Shown: piece after piece, positions 25,724 to 33,869 of the stretch
Layout: every line of letters starts with the position of its first letter
How positions within the stretch are numbered: position 1 is the first letter of the stretch
NCBI RefSeq assembly: GCF_000702665.1
Contig: NZ_JNJA01000013.1
Location: 39,204-103,203, forward strand
Source: Solidesulfovibrio alcoholivorans DSM 5433
GTDB lineage: Bacteria > Desulfobacterota > Desulfovibrionia > Desulfovibrionales > Desulfovibrionaceae
Reading direction: 5' to 3'
Length of the DNA stretch: 64,000 nt
Made by a program: the position numbers and the translations under genes
The notes under the pieces: generated by a model
What the model was told of the DNA's origin: nothing
What the model saw: only the letters and a program-made list of their open reading frames with translations
The model's database searches: none

Positions 25724-26279
25724 CAACTTCGATTCCTTCACCTTCAACGTGGTGCAGGCGTTCCAGCAGCTTGGCCGCGCCCCTGTTGTGAAGAAAAACG
25801 ACGATGCGGGCATCCTGGAACTGGCCGGCTCGGGCAAGCTCGACATGGTGTGCATCTCTCCGGGCCCGAGCAATCCGGTCAACGCCGGACTTTGCCTGAA
25901 ATTCCTGGAGCTTTTGCCCAGAAAGACGCCGGTATTCGGCATTTGCCTGGGGCATCAGATTCTGGGGCATTTCGCCGGCGCGCCGGTCGTGGTCGCGGAC
26001 CGCATCATGCACGGCAAGACGTCCGACGTGTACCACCGCGAAACCGGGCTTTTCACCGGCCTGCCCAACCCCTTCGAGGTCTGCCGCTACCATTCCCTGC
26101 TGGTGCTCGCCGGCAAGGCCCCGGACAAGCTCGAGATCACGGCCTGGACCGAACAGAACGAAGTCATGGGGCTGCGCTACCGCGACCGGCCGTGGGTGGG
26201 CGTGCAGTTCCACCCGGAATCGGTCTTCACGCCCCAGGGCATGAAGCTGATCGCGAATTTTCCTGACAAAATCCTTTAA
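25707..26279 (+). CDS. trpG: Anthranilate synthase component II, glutamine amidotransferase
   Basis: 190 residues, class I glutaminase. MFLLIDNFDSFTFNVVQAF is the standard N-terminus. The nucleophile Cys is in FGICLGHQILGHF, and the His/Glu pair is in GVQFHPESV. The early oxyanion segment reads SPGPSNPVNAG. GGAGG lies before the ATG inside trpE. It could also serve PabA function, as no other copy is seen here. A TTG-initiated HEPN gene follows 11 bases after the stop. Confidence 0.95.
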   Translation: MFLLIDNFDSFTFNVVQAFQQLGRAPVVKKNDDAGILELAGSGKLDMVCISPGPSNPVNAGLCLKFLELLPRKTPVFGICLGHQILGHFAGAPVVVADRIMHGKTSDVYHRETGLFTGLPNPFEVCRYHSLLVLAGKAPDKLEITAWTEQNEVMGLRYRDRPWVGVQFHPESVFTPQGMKLIANFPDKIL

Positions 26280-26290
26280 GGACAACTACC

Positions 26291-26674
26291 TTGAATACCG
26301 TTCCCGCCCTGCTCGACAAAGCCAAGGACAGCCTGCACGGCGCGCGGCTGCTCGCCTCGGAAGGGCTGTACGACTGCGCCATGAGCCGCGCCTATTTCAT
26401 CATGCACTATGTGGCCGAGGCGTTCCTGCTCACCGTCAAGATCGACGTCCACGACCCGCAAAGCATCGTGGACGCCTTCGGCCAGCGCTTCTCCTACACG
26501 GGCGTGCTGCCGCCCGTGTTCCACCGCTGGCTGCTCGAAGCCGAGGAACTGCGCAACCAGGCCGACTTCGACACCAACCTCTGCCTCACCCGCGACGCCG
26601 TCGCCGAACAGATCGACCGCGCCAGGGCGTTCCTCAACATGGCGCGCGAGGAACTGGCCGATTTCCCGCGTTAA
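26291..26674 (+). CDS. HEPN-domain protein inserted between trpG and trpD
   Basis: 127 residues, all helical. SRAYFIMHYVAEAFLL (32-47) matches the HEPN core of the PF05168/UPF0332 type and gives Arg33-x5-His39, within the RX4-6H pattern of HEPN ribonucleases. DKAKDSLHGARLLASEGLYDCA before it is the typical first helix pair. It starts with TTG at 26291, eight bases after AAGGA. No nucleotidyltransferase (MNT) partner is beside it. The G/C-rich codon third positions are like its neighbours, so the insertion is not recent. Function in the operon is unknown; a stand-alone toxin, an RNA-binding protein or a domesticated remnant are possible. Confidence 0.8.
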   Translation: MNTVPALLDKAKDSLHGARLLASEGLYDCAMSRAYFIMHYVAEAFLLTVKIDVHDPQSIVDAFGQRFSYTGVLPPVFHRWLLEAEELRNQADFDTNLCLTRDAVAEQIDRARAFLNMAREELADFPR

Positions 26675-26701
26675 CCGCCCACGCCGCAAAGGAGCATCAC
26701 C

Positions 26702-27712
26702 GTGGAAAAACATGTCGAATGCCTGGAACTGCTCGCCATGGGCAAGGATCTCCCCCAGGAGCTGGCCACCTACGCCTTCCGCGCCATGTACACCGGGGAA
26801 ATGCCCGCCTCGTGCGTGGGCGCGTTCCTCATGGGGCTCAAGACCAAGGGCGAATCCGCCGTGGAAATCGCCGCCGGCGTCACCACCGCCCTGGAAGAGG
26901 CGCGGCTCGTCGCGGGCCTGACCGGCGCGCGCATCGACACCTGCGGCACGGGCGGCGACAACACCTGCTCGTTTAACTGCTCCACCGCCGTGGCCCTCTA
27001 CCTCGCCGCCATGGGGCACAAGGTCGTCAAGCACGGCAACCGCGCCGTGTCGAGCTCCTGCGGCAGCGCCGACGCCGTGGAAGCCCTGGGATTCACCCTC
27101 GTGGTCGAGCCCGACCAGGCAGCAACCGAACTCGACAAGCACAATTTCGTGTTTCTCTTCGCCCCCAACTACCACCCGGCCTTCAAGCGCATCGGCCCCA
27201 TCCGCAAGGAACTCGGCGTGCGCTCGCTTTTTAACCTCATGGGGCCGCTTTTAAATCCCGCGCGCCCCACGCACCAGCTCCTGGGCGTGCCCACCGCGCG
27301 CCACGTGCGCCTCATGGCCGAGGTGCTGGCGCTCACGGGCCTGCCCTGCGGCGCGGTCATCCACGGCGCGGGCGGCTTTGACGAGCTGACGCCCTTCGGC
27401 CCGGCGACCGTGTGCTGGCTGCGCGACGGCTGGCTCAAAAACGACCGCATCGACCCGGAAAGCCTCGGCATCCCGACCCACAAACCTGCCGAGGTGGTCG
27501 TCTCCGGCCGCGACGAGGCCGTGGCCGTGCTGCGCGAGGTGCTCGCCGGCAAGGGCAACCAGGCCATGCGCGACATGGTCGCGCTCAACCTCGGCTGCGC
27601 CCTGCACCTGCTCGAGGACGGCCTCACCCTCAAGCAGGGCGTGGCCAAGGCGCAAGACGCCATCGCCTCCGGCACGGCCGCGAAATTCTTCAAGGACGTC
27701 CTCCATGCTTGA
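26702..27712 (+). CDS. trpD: Anthranilate phosphoribosyltransferase
   Basis: 336 residues. The PRPP/Mg segment IDTCGTGGDNTCSFNCST (about 80-97) and KHGNRAVSSSCGSADAVEALG match the family; GPLLNPARPTHQLLGV is also conserved. It adds the phosphoribosyl group to anthranilate. The start is GTG 26702, with AAAGGAG 9 bases upstream; the N-terminus then reads EKHVECLELLAMGKDL, as expected for the helical domain. The stop overlaps the trpC start by 8 bases. Confidence 0.95.
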   Translation: MEKHVECLELLAMGKDLPQELATYAFRAMYTGEMPASCVGAFLMGLKTKGESAVEIAAGVTTALEEARLVAGLTGARIDTCGTGGDNTCSFNCSTAVALYLAAMGHKVVKHGNRAVSSSCGSADAVEALGFTLVVEPDQAATELDKHNFVFLFAPNYHPAFKRIGPIRKELGVRSLFNLMGPLLNPARPTHQLLGVPTARHVRLMAEVLALTGLPCGAVIHGAGGFDELTPFGPATVCWLRDGWLKNDRIDPESLGIPTHKPAEVVVSGRDEAVAVLREVLAGKGNQAMRDMVALNLGCALHLLEDGLTLKQGVAKAQDAIASGTAAKFFKDVLHA

Positions 27713-28475
27713 GAAGTTCCGGGCCGCCCAGGCCCCGGCCATCAAACGCCTCAAGGAGCTTGAGGCCACGGAAAAGCTGCCCATGCCCTACACCGGCAAG
27801 CGGCCGCCCTTTTCCGACGCCCTCCTCGCCGCGGGTCCCGTCGCGGTCATCGCCGAGTACAAGCGGGCCTCGCCTTCCAAGGGCGACATCAACCTGGAGC
27901 TCGCCCCGGAAGAGGTCGCGGCCATGTACGCCGCCTCGGGCGCGGCGGCCATATCCGTGCTCACCGAGGAGACCTACTTCAAGGGGTCGCTTGCGTACCT
28001 GGAAACCATCAGCGCCGTGGGCCTGCCCATGCTGCGCAAGGATTTCCTGCTCCATCCGCTGCAAGTCGTGGAGACCGCCGCGACCAAGGCCTCGGCCTTG
28101 CTCCTCATCGTGCGCATGCTCACCGACGAGGAGCTTTCCGAGATGCTGCGCCTGACCTACGACGCCGGCCTCGAAGCCGTGGTCGAGGTCTTCGACGAGG
28201 CCGACCTGGAACGCGCCGAAAAAGCCGGCGCGCGCATCGTCCAGGTCAACAGCCGCGATCTGGACACCCTGAAAACCGACCTCGACGTGGCCCGGCGCAT
28301 GGCCGCGAAAAAACGCCCCGGCCGTATCTGGATCGCCGCCAGCGGCATCAACACCCGGGCCGACGTGCTCAACATGGCGGCCATCGGCTACGATGCGGTG
28401 CTGGTCGGCACCTCGCTCATGAGCGGGGACGATCCCGGCCTGGCCCTGGCCCGGTTGACCGGAAAGGCGGACTGA
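27705..28475 (+). CDS. trpC: Indole-3-glycerol phosphate synthase
   Basis: 256 residues, TIM barrel. VIAEYKRASPSKGDI (catalytic Lys region), AISVLTEETYFKGSL, LRKDFLLHPLQV and VNSRDLDTLKTDL follow in the correct order; ASGINTRADV near the end binds the phosphate. It closes the indole ring from CdRP. It overlaps trpD by 8 bases and is followed by trpF after one base. Confidence 0.96.
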   Translation: MLEKFRAAQAPAIKRLKELEATEKLPMPYTGKRPPFSDALLAAGPVAVIAEYKRASPSKGDINLELAPEEVAAMYAASGAAAISVLTEETYFKGSLAYLETISAVGLPMLRKDFLLHPLQVVETAATKASALLLIVRMLTDEELSEMLRLTYDAGLEAVVEVFDEADLERAEKAGARIVQVNSRDLDTLKTDLDVARRMAAKKRPGRIWIAASGINTRADVLNMAAIGYDAVLVGTSLMSGDDPGLALARLTGKAD

Positions 28476-28476
28476 C

Positions 28477-29097
28477 ATGGCGACGCTGGTCAAGATCTGC
28501 GGCATGACCCGCCCCGAGGACGTCACGGGCTGCGCCGAGGCCGGGGCCGACCTGCTCGGCTTCATTTTCGCCGCCAAGAGCCCGCGCCGGCTGACCGCGG
28601 CGCAGGCCGCCGCCCTGCCGCGCACCACGGCAAAGCGCGTCGGCGTCTTCGTCGAGCAGACCCTCGAGGAAGTGCTCGCCGTCATGGACGCGGCCGGCCT
28701 CGATTTCGCCCAGCTCCACGGCGGCCAGGACGCGGCATTCTGCCGCGCCGTGGGCCCGCAGCGCGTCATCCGCGCCTTCTGGCCGCAAAAACACCCGGAC
28801 ACGGCCGCCCTGGCCGCCGAGGTGGAACGCTTCGCCGGCGCGATCCGCTACGCGCTCCTCGACGCCGGCACGTCCGGCGGCGGGCACGGCGTGTCGCTGC
28901 CGTTTGCGCCGCTGGCGGAATTTTCCCCGTCCATGCCCTGGCTGCTGGCCGGCGGCCTCGGCCCGGACAACGTGGCCGAGGCAGTCGCCCAGGCCAGGCC
29001 CCACGGCGTGGACCTCAACTCCGGCGTCGAGTCGTCCCCGGGACTCAAGGAGTTGGCAAAAGTCCGGAGGTCCCTTTGGGCCGTGAAAGGGAAGTAG
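28477..29097 (+). CDS. trpF: Phosphoribosylanthranilate isomerase
   Basis: 206 residues. VKICGMTRPEDV near the N-terminus holds the catalytic Cys, LLDAGTSGGGHGVSLPF contains the general-acid Asp, and LLAGGLGPDNVAEAV with DLNSGVESSPGLK forms the phosphate-binding end of the barrel. All catalytic residues are present. A 236-base gap with three repeat structures separates it from trpB, the longest gap in the operon. Confidence 0.95.
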   Translation: MATLVKICGMTRPEDVTGCAEAGADLLGFIFAAKSPRRLTAAQAAALPRTTAKRVGVFVEQTLEEVLAVMDAAGLDFAQLHGGQDAAFCRAVGPQRVIRAFWPQKHPDTAALAAEVERFAGAIRYALLDAGTSGGGHGVSLPFAPLAEFSPSMPWLLAGGLGPDNVAEAVAQARPHGVDLNSGVESSPGLKELAKVRRSLWAVKGK

Positions 29098-29106
29098 AAG
29101 GAAGAC

Positions 29107-29158
29107 TGGGGCGCTGCCCCAGGCCCCGCCGGGGGGGATGATCCCCCCCGGACCCCCT
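29107..29158 (+). repeat. GC-rich palindromic repeat after trpF
   Basis: GGGGCGCTGCCCC then GCCGGGGGGGATGATCCCC and its inverted half, the same plan as the aroA-tyrA repeat. It lies 9 bases after the trpF stop. Confidence 0.65.
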
Positions 29159-29163
29159 CGCCG

Positions 29164-29213
29164 GTTGGGGCGCGTTTCTGGCGCGACGCGTCGCGCCTGG
29201 AACGCGCCCCAAC
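29164..29213. repeat. 50-bp near-perfect palindrome in the trpF-trpB gap
   Basis: Outer arms GTTGGGGCGCGTT / AACGCGCCCCAAC (13 bp perfect) enclose a second perfect palindrome GGCGCGACG / CGTCGCGCC, with only a few mismatched bases between. It is symmetric about 29188/29189, so it reads identically on both strands and could extrude a long hairpin in RNA. Confidence 0.8.
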
Positions 29214-29276
29214 GGGAAGGGATTCCTGAGGAGACCGCGCGCACGTCGCGAAGCCATTGAAAGTTTTTTGGAAGGG

Positions 29277-29333
29277 GTCCGGGGGAACCTTTTTTTCAAA
29301 AAAGGTTCCCCCGGCCGCCGGAGGCATCATCCC
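29277..29333 (+). repeat. Type-2 hairpin repeat carrying the trpB ribosome-binding site
   Basis: CCGGGGGAACC, seven T, a short loop, six A and GGTTCCCCCGG form a stem of about 17 bp. It is followed by GGCCGCCGGAGGCATCATCC, the reverse form of the 3'-end repeat core. GGAGG at 29320-29324 in that core sits 9 bases before the trpB ATG. The same T/A hairpin occurs at 39231 and 63960. Confidence 0.75.
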
Positions 29334-30518
29334 ATGCGAAAAGGTTATTATGGCGACTTCGGCGGGCAGTTCGTGCCCGAGCTGCTCATGCCGCCGCTGC
29401 TGGAACTCGAGGAGGCCATGCGCACCATCGTGCCGAGCGCCGGGTTCCAGAACGAGTTGAACGCGCTCCTGGCCGATTACGTCGGCCGGCCCTCGCCCTT
29501 GTACCGCTGCCCGAACCTGTCCAAGGAGCTGGGCTTCGATCTGTGGCTGAAAAGGGAAGACCTGAATCATACCGGCGCGCACAAGATCAACAACACCATG
29601 GGCCAGGGGCTTTTGACCAAATATATGGGCAAGAGCGTGCTCCTGGCCGAGACCGGGGCCGGGCAGCACGGCGTGGCCACGGCCACGGCAGCGGCCATGC
29701 TCGGCCTTGGCTGCATCGTCTACATGGGAGCCGAGGACGTGGTGCGCCAAGCGCACAACGTCAAGCGCATGAAGCTGCTCGGGGCCGAGGTCGTGCCCAT
29801 CGAGTCCGGCACGAAAACGCTCAAGGACGCCATCAACGCGGCGCTGCGCTACTGGATCGCCGAGCAGCGCACGACGCACTACTGCTTCGGCACGGCCGCA
29901 GGCCCCCACCCCTTCCCGCTGCTCGTGCGCGAGTTCCAGGCCGTGATCTCGCGCGAGGCGCGGGCGCAGTGCCTGGACAAGATGGGCCGGCTGCCGGACT
30001 ACGTCGTGGCCTGCGTCGGCGGCGGCTCCAACGCCATCGGCATGTTCCACCACTTCGTGCCCGACGCCACGGTCAGGCTCATCGGCGTGGAGGCCGGCGG
30101 CACGGGCGAGCCCGGCTGCTACAATTCCGCGCCCATAAGCCTCGGCACGCCCGGCGTGCTCCACGGCATGCGCAGCATGCTGCTGCAAACCACGGAAGGC
30201 CAGATCCAGCCGTCCCATTCGGTCTCGGCGGGCCTCGACTATCCCGGCGTCGGCCCGGAACACGCCCATCTCGGCGCGACCGGCCGCGTGCGCTACGACA
30301 TCGCCGTGGACCGCGAGGCCCTGGCCGCCTTCGAGGCGCTGTGCCGCCGCGAGGGCATCATTCCCGCGCTTGAAAGCTGCCACGCCGTGGCCTGGGTGCT
30401 CAACCACGCCGCGGAGATTCCCAAGGGGGCGCAGGTGGTGGTGTGCCTGTCCGGCCGGGGCGACAAGGACCTCGGCATCATCGAAGCCTACGAAAAAGAG
30501 CAGGGAGGCCTCGCATGA
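29334..30518 (+). CDS. trpB: Tryptophan synthase beta chain
   Basis: 394 residues. It starts [21 protein letters not shown], the normal TrpB N-terminus, so ATG 29334 is preferred over the in-frame 29268. PLP lysine is in [15 protein letters not shown]; the phosphate-binding loop is [21 protein letters not shown] is conserved. It condenses indole and serine to tryptophan. The ribosome-binding site is supplied by a repeat element. The stop overlaps trpA (ATGA). Confidence 0.96.
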   Translation: MRKGYYGDFGGQFVPELLMPPLLELEEAMRTIVPSAGFQNELNALLADYVGRPSPLYRCPNLSKELGFDLWLKREDLNHTGAHKINNTMGQGLLTKYMGKSVLLAETGAGQHGVATATAAAMLGLGCIVYMGAEDVVRQAHNVKRMKLLGAEVVPIESGTKTLKDAINAALRYWIAEQRTTHYCFGTAAGPHPFPLLVREFQAVISREARAQCLDKMGRLPDYVVACVGGGSNAIGMFHHFVPDATVRLIGVEAGGTGEPGCYNSAPISLGTPGVLHGMRSMLLQTTEGQIQPSHSVSAGLDYPGVGPEHAHLGATGRVRYDIAVDREALAAFEALCRREGIIPALESCHAVAWVLNHAAEIPKGAQVVVCLSGRGDKDLGIIEAYEKEQGGLA

Positions 30519-31285
30519 GCCAGTCCATCCTCACCACGCGCATCATGGAGGCGCTGGCCGCCGGCCGCAAGGCGCTCATTCCGTTCCTGCCCGGGGGCTT
30601 CCCGGACAAGGAGCGCTTCTTCGACGAACTCGACGCCCTGGACGCCGGCGGCGCGGACATCATCGAGATCGGCGTCCCCTTTTCCGATCCCGTGGCCGAC
30701 GGCCCGGTGGTGGAAAAGGCGTCCCTCGACTGCCTGTTAAACGGCACCTGCCTGTCCTGGCTCTTCCACGAACTCGCGCGCCGCAAGGGCCGCTACAAGG
30801 CCGGGCTCGTGCTCATGGGCTACTACAACCCGTTTTTGCAATACGGCCTGGACACCCTGGCCGAGGACGCGGCAGACGCCGGCGTGGCCGGCTTCATCGT
30901 GCCGGACCTGCCGCTCGAGGAAGCCGGGCCCATGGCCGAGGCTCTGGAAAAGCACGGCCTCGACCTCATCCCCCTCGTCGGGCTCAACACCTCCGAGGAG
31001 CGCCTGGCCGCCTACGCGGCAAAGGCCCGGGGCTTCGTCTACTTCGTCTCGGTGCTCGGCACCACGGGCATGCGCGAGACGCTGCCGGCCGAGATCACCG
31101 AGCGGCTGCGCGCCGTGCGGCGCATCTTCCAGGTGCCCGTGGCGCTCGGGTTCGGCATCAAGAAGCCGGAGCAGCTCGCCGCCTTCGGCGACCTCATCGA
31201 CGCCGTGGTCTTCGGCTCGGCGCTGATTGCCCACATCGACGACGGCGGCACGGCCGCCGAATTCATGGCGCGCTGGCGCAGCTGA
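30515..31285 (+). CDS. trpA: Tryptophan synthase alpha chain
   Basis: 256 residues, TIM barrel. [41 protein letters not shown] (catalytic Glu and Asp region) and [12 protein letters not shown] are conserved. It releases indole from indole-3-glycerol phosphate for TrpB. Overlap of 4 bases with trpB indicates coupling. Two GC hairpins follow the stop within 75 bases, the likely end of the operon. Confidence 0.95.
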   Translation: MSQSILTTRIMEALAAGRKALIPFLPGGFPDKERFFDELDALDAGGADIIEIGVPFSDPVADGPVVEKASLDCLLNGTCLSWLFHELARRKGRYKAGLVLMGYYNPFLQYGLDTLAEDAADAGVAGFIVPDLPLEEAGPMAEALEKHGLDLIPLVGLNTSEERLAAYAAKARGFVYFVSVLGTTGMRETLPAEITERLRAVRRIFQVPVALGFGIKKPEQLAAFGDLIDAVVFGSALIAHIDDGGTAAEFMARWRS

Positions 31286-31301
31286 CCGCAACGATACGGG
31301 C

Positions 31302-31361
31302 GGCCGGATCGGGAAACGATCCGGCCCACGGGCTCCCGGCCGGCATGCGACCCGGCCGGGC
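31302..31361 (+). terminator. Tandem hairpins at the end of the trp operon
   Basis: GGCCGGATCG / CGATCCGGCC (10 bp, 5-base loop, 31302-31326), then CCCGGCCGG / CCGGCCGGG about 10 bases on. Neither has a U-run, so they may stabilise the mRNA end or aid Rho-dependent termination. Confidence 0.5.
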
Positions 31362-31388
31362 GGCCCTCCCCTGTCGCGGGAAGCCGCC

Positions 31389-32000
31389 ATGCACATTCCA
31401 ACCTACGCCGCGTACCTCGCGGCCCTGACCGCGAGCATGCTGACGCCAGGCCCGGCCATGCTGCAAGCCCTGACGCTCGGCATGCGCCACGGCTGCCGGC
31501 CCGTGGCTTTCGTCGCGCTCGGCAACGTCTGCGCCACGCTCGCCCAGATCGTCGTCGCCCTGTACGGGCTCGCGCTCCTTGCGCGCGCGCCGTGGCTGCT
31601 GCGTGCGGCCTCCCTTGCCGGCGCGGCCTACATCGCCTGGCTGGGGCTTGCCCTGTGGCGCGCCGGCGCGCGGCGAATCGCCCGGAGCGCGCCGTCCGGG
31701 CGGCCGCCGCTCTTCTCCCTGGCCCTTTCCGGCGCGGCCGTGGCCGCGGTCAACCCCAAGGCCTGGGGATTTCTCGGTGCGCTGCTGCCGCCCTTTGCCG
31801 CCGCCGGCATGCCGGACATCCTTGAAATCGCGCTGCTGGCCGCGCCCATCCTGCTGCTCGCCTTCGGCGGCATGCTGGCCTACGCCCGGTTCGGGGAATG
31901 GCTCGCCGGGGCGCTGGCCTCGCCACGCGCGGCGCGGCGCTTTTTCCGGGGCGCGGCCATGACCTTGTGGGCCTGCGCCGTCTTCTTCGCCGCGGGATAG
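31389..32000 (+). CDS. LysE/RhtB-family amino acid exporter
   Basis: 203 residues with about six hydrophobic helices. YAAYLAALTASMLTPGPAMLQALTLGMRHG is the LysE/RhtB N-terminal signature (TPGP motif after helix 1). AAVAAVNPKAWGFLGALLPPF carries the conserved NPKA-F pattern. It should export an amino acid or related metabolite across the inner membrane. Position after the aromatic operon suggests an aromatic amino acid substrate, but it is about 100 bases and two hairpins away. Start chosen at ATG 31389; a longer frame covers the trpA end. Confidence 0.88.
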   Translation: MHIPTYAAYLAALTASMLTPGPAMLQALTLGMRHGCRPVAFVALGNVCATLAQIVVALYGLALLARAPWLLRAASLAGAAYIAWLGLALWRAGARRIARSAPSGRPPLFSLALSGAAVAAVNPKAWGFLGALLPPFAAAGMPDILEIALLAAPILLLAFGGMLAYARFGEWLAGALASPRAARRFFRGAAMTLWACAVFFAAG

Positions 32001-32027
32001 TCCTGGTTTCTCCGGCGCATCTGGGGT

Positions 32028-33170
32028 ATGGCATGCCAAACGGACCCAGCCATGCCCCAGTGCGCTAAAATTCTTTTCGTCGACGACGACCAGACCGTGC
32101 TCGATGCCCTGCGGCGCGGCCTGTGCCGCCGCTACGACATGGCCACGGCCGCCGGTCCTGCGGCGGGGCTCGCCGCCTTGCAGGAAAACGGCCCTTTTGC
32201 CGTGGTCGTCTCGGACCTGCGCATGCCGGGCATGGACGGCGTTTCCTTCCTCAAGGCGGCCAAGGAGTCGTGCCCGGCCATCGTGCCGGTCATGCTCACC
32301 GGCCACGGCGACCTGACCGCGGCCATGGCCGCGGTCAACGAAGGCCACATCTTCCGCTTCCTGACCAAGCCCTGCCCCATGCCCACGCTGTGCCTGGCCC
32401 TCGACGCCGCGCTGAAGCAGTACCGCCTGGCCGCCGCGCAAAAGGAACTCGTGCGGGTGACGCTGGAAAACGCCCGCCTGAAGGAGGACGTGGAGCGCAT
32501 CATGCGCCATGACCTCAAATCGCCCCTGACCACGATCATCAGCCTGCCGCAGGTGCTGCGCCTGGCGGACAACCTCGACGACGACCAGCGAGAGATGCTT
32601 TCGCTGATCGAGGACGCCGGCTACTTGGTGCTGTCCATGGTCAACCTGTCCACGGCGCTGTTCAAGATGGAGCGCGGCCAGTTCGTGCTCGCCCCCGTTG
32701 ACGTGGACCTGTTGCCCATCGTGCGCAAGCTCCAAAGCGTCCATGCCGACACGGCGCGCAGCCGCCGCCTGACGTTCGCCGTAACCCTGGACGGCCGACC
32801 GCCTGTGCCCGAGGCCTTCTTCCTCGTGCGCGGCGAAGAACTGCTCTGCTATTCCATGCTGGCCAACCTCGTGGCCAACGCCGTGGAGGCCTCGCCGGAC
32901 GGCGAAACGGTCGGTGTGGACCTGCGCCGCGAAGGCGCGTGCGCCGTGGTCGCCATCGCCAACAAGGGGGCCGTGCCCGAAAGCGTGCGGGAGCGGTTTT
33001 TCGAGAAATACGCCACGGCCGGCAAGGCGCGGGGCACGGGGCTCGGCACCTATTCGGCGCGGCTGATCGCCCTGTCCCATGGCGGCGATATCGCCATGGC
33101 CACCGACGACGCAGGCACCACGGTCACGGTCAGCCTCCCCGCAAGCCCCACAACCGCCCGCCCCGCCTAG
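32028..33170 (+). CDS. Response-regulator receiver / histidine kinase fusion
   Basis: 380 residues. REC domain (about 14-130): ILFVDDDQ, phospho-acceptor in VVSDLRMPGMDG, MLTGHGD and FRFLTKP. A coiled-coil linker leads to a HisKA helix with His in MRHDLKSPLTTIISL (about 163). The HATPase half has NLVANAVEAS (N box), ANKGAVP in the G1 position and GTGLGTYSARLIA. It is a soluble kinase with an N-terminal receiver, probably part of a phosphorelay. ATG 32052 (PQCAKILFVDD) is a plausible alternative start. No partner gene is coupled to it. Confidence 0.85.
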   Translation: MACQTDPAMPQCAKILFVDDDQTVLDALRRGLCRRYDMATAAGPAAGLAALQENGPFAVVVSDLRMPGMDGVSFLKAAKESCPAIVPVMLTGHGDLTAAMAAVNEGHIFRFLTKPCPMPTLCLALDAALKQYRLAAAQKELVRVTLENARLKEDVERIMRHDLKSPLTTIISLPQVLRLADNLDDDQREMLSLIEDAGYLVLSMVNLSTALFKMERGQFVLAPVDVDLLPIVRKLQSVHADTARSRRLTFAVTLDGRPPVPEAFFLVRGEELLCYSMLANLVANAVEASPDGETVGVDLRREGACAVVAIANKGAVPESVRERFFEKYATAGKARGTGLGTYSARLIALSHGGDIAMATDDAGTTVTVSLPASPTTARPA

Positions 33171-33181
33171 AAACTCCCCCG

Positions 33182-33232
33182 TTGAGGAAGTCCAGGAGGG
33201 GACACCCCCTCCTGGCCGCCGGAGGCATCTTC
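33182..33232 (-). repeat. 3'-end palindromic repeat, copy 4
   Basis: On the minus strand GATGCCTCCGGCGGCCAGG then inverted half CCCCTCCTGGAC. It lies 35 bases past the stop of the minus-strand CheY-like gene in the same orientation. Confidence 0.7.
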
Positions 33233-33266
33233 CCCTCTCCTCCCGCTCTCTTCCCTCTCCCCCCCG

Positions 33267-33671
33267 CTATCGCAGGCCGTGGGCGGCGAGGGCTTCGTGG
33301 ATCTTCTTGTCCAGGACCCTGGGCGAGAACGGTTTGACGATGTAGTTGGTCACGCCGGCCTGGACCGCGGTGACCACGTGGTCCTCGTTGGCCTCGGCCG
33401 TGATCATGACCACGGGGATTTCATGGTAGTCCTCGCTCGCCCGGATGCGCTTGAGGAGAGACAGCCCGGACATGCGCGGCATGTTCCAGTCGAGCAGCAC
33501 CAGATCGACGGGCCGGCTGTTGATGTGGTTCCAGGCGATGTCGCCGTCTTCGGCGCAGGTGACGTTGCGGTAGCCAAGCTGGCGCAGGATGAAGACGATG
33601 GTCTTGCGCATGGGCTGCTGGTCGTCCACGACCAGGATGGCCAGGGGGGAAATCGCTGCCGTCACGTCCAT
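33267..33671 (-). CDS. CheY-like single-domain response regulator
   Basis: 134 residues, receiver domain only. ILVVDDQQPMRKTIVFIL (acidic pair), phospho-acceptor Asp in LVLLDWNMPRMSG, Thr in MITAEANEDH and Lys in YIVKPFSP are all present. It resembles CheY-type adaptors used in chemotaxis or phosphorelay. AAGGAGG ends 6 bases before ATG 33671, preferred to the in-frame 33698. It is convergent with the REC-kinase gene, so the two might form a relay. Confidence 0.9.
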   Translation of the reverse strand: MDVTAAISPLAILVVDDQQPMRKTIVFILRQLGYRNVTCAEDGDIAWNHINSRPVDLVLLDWNMPRMSGLSLLKRIRASEDYHEIPVVMITAEANEDHVVTAVQAGVTNYIVKPFSPRVLDKKIHEALAAHGLR

Positions 33672-33782
33672 GGGCCGCCTCCTTGGAAACGGCTCCATGC
33701 TAGCGCCAAACCCTGCGCCGCGCCAGGGGAAGGGGGCTTTTCGGGAGAAGGCGGAGGCGTGCGGCCCGTGTTGCGACCTGGA

Positions 33783-33869
33783 AAAACACGCCGGTATTTT
33801 TTAAGATAAAAAATAGCTATTCAAATGCGTTGCCCACAAAAAAATATCAGCTTTTTCGAGGGCGCGACA
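33783..33869 (-). repeat. AT-rich 3' element, copy B
   Basis: Immediately follows the phoU stop on the minus strand: GTCGCGCCCTCGAAAAAG, T-run, GGGCAAC, TTTGAATA, then CTTAAAAAATACCGGCG and TGTTTTT. It aligns almost end to end with copy A and copy C. Confidence 0.75.
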
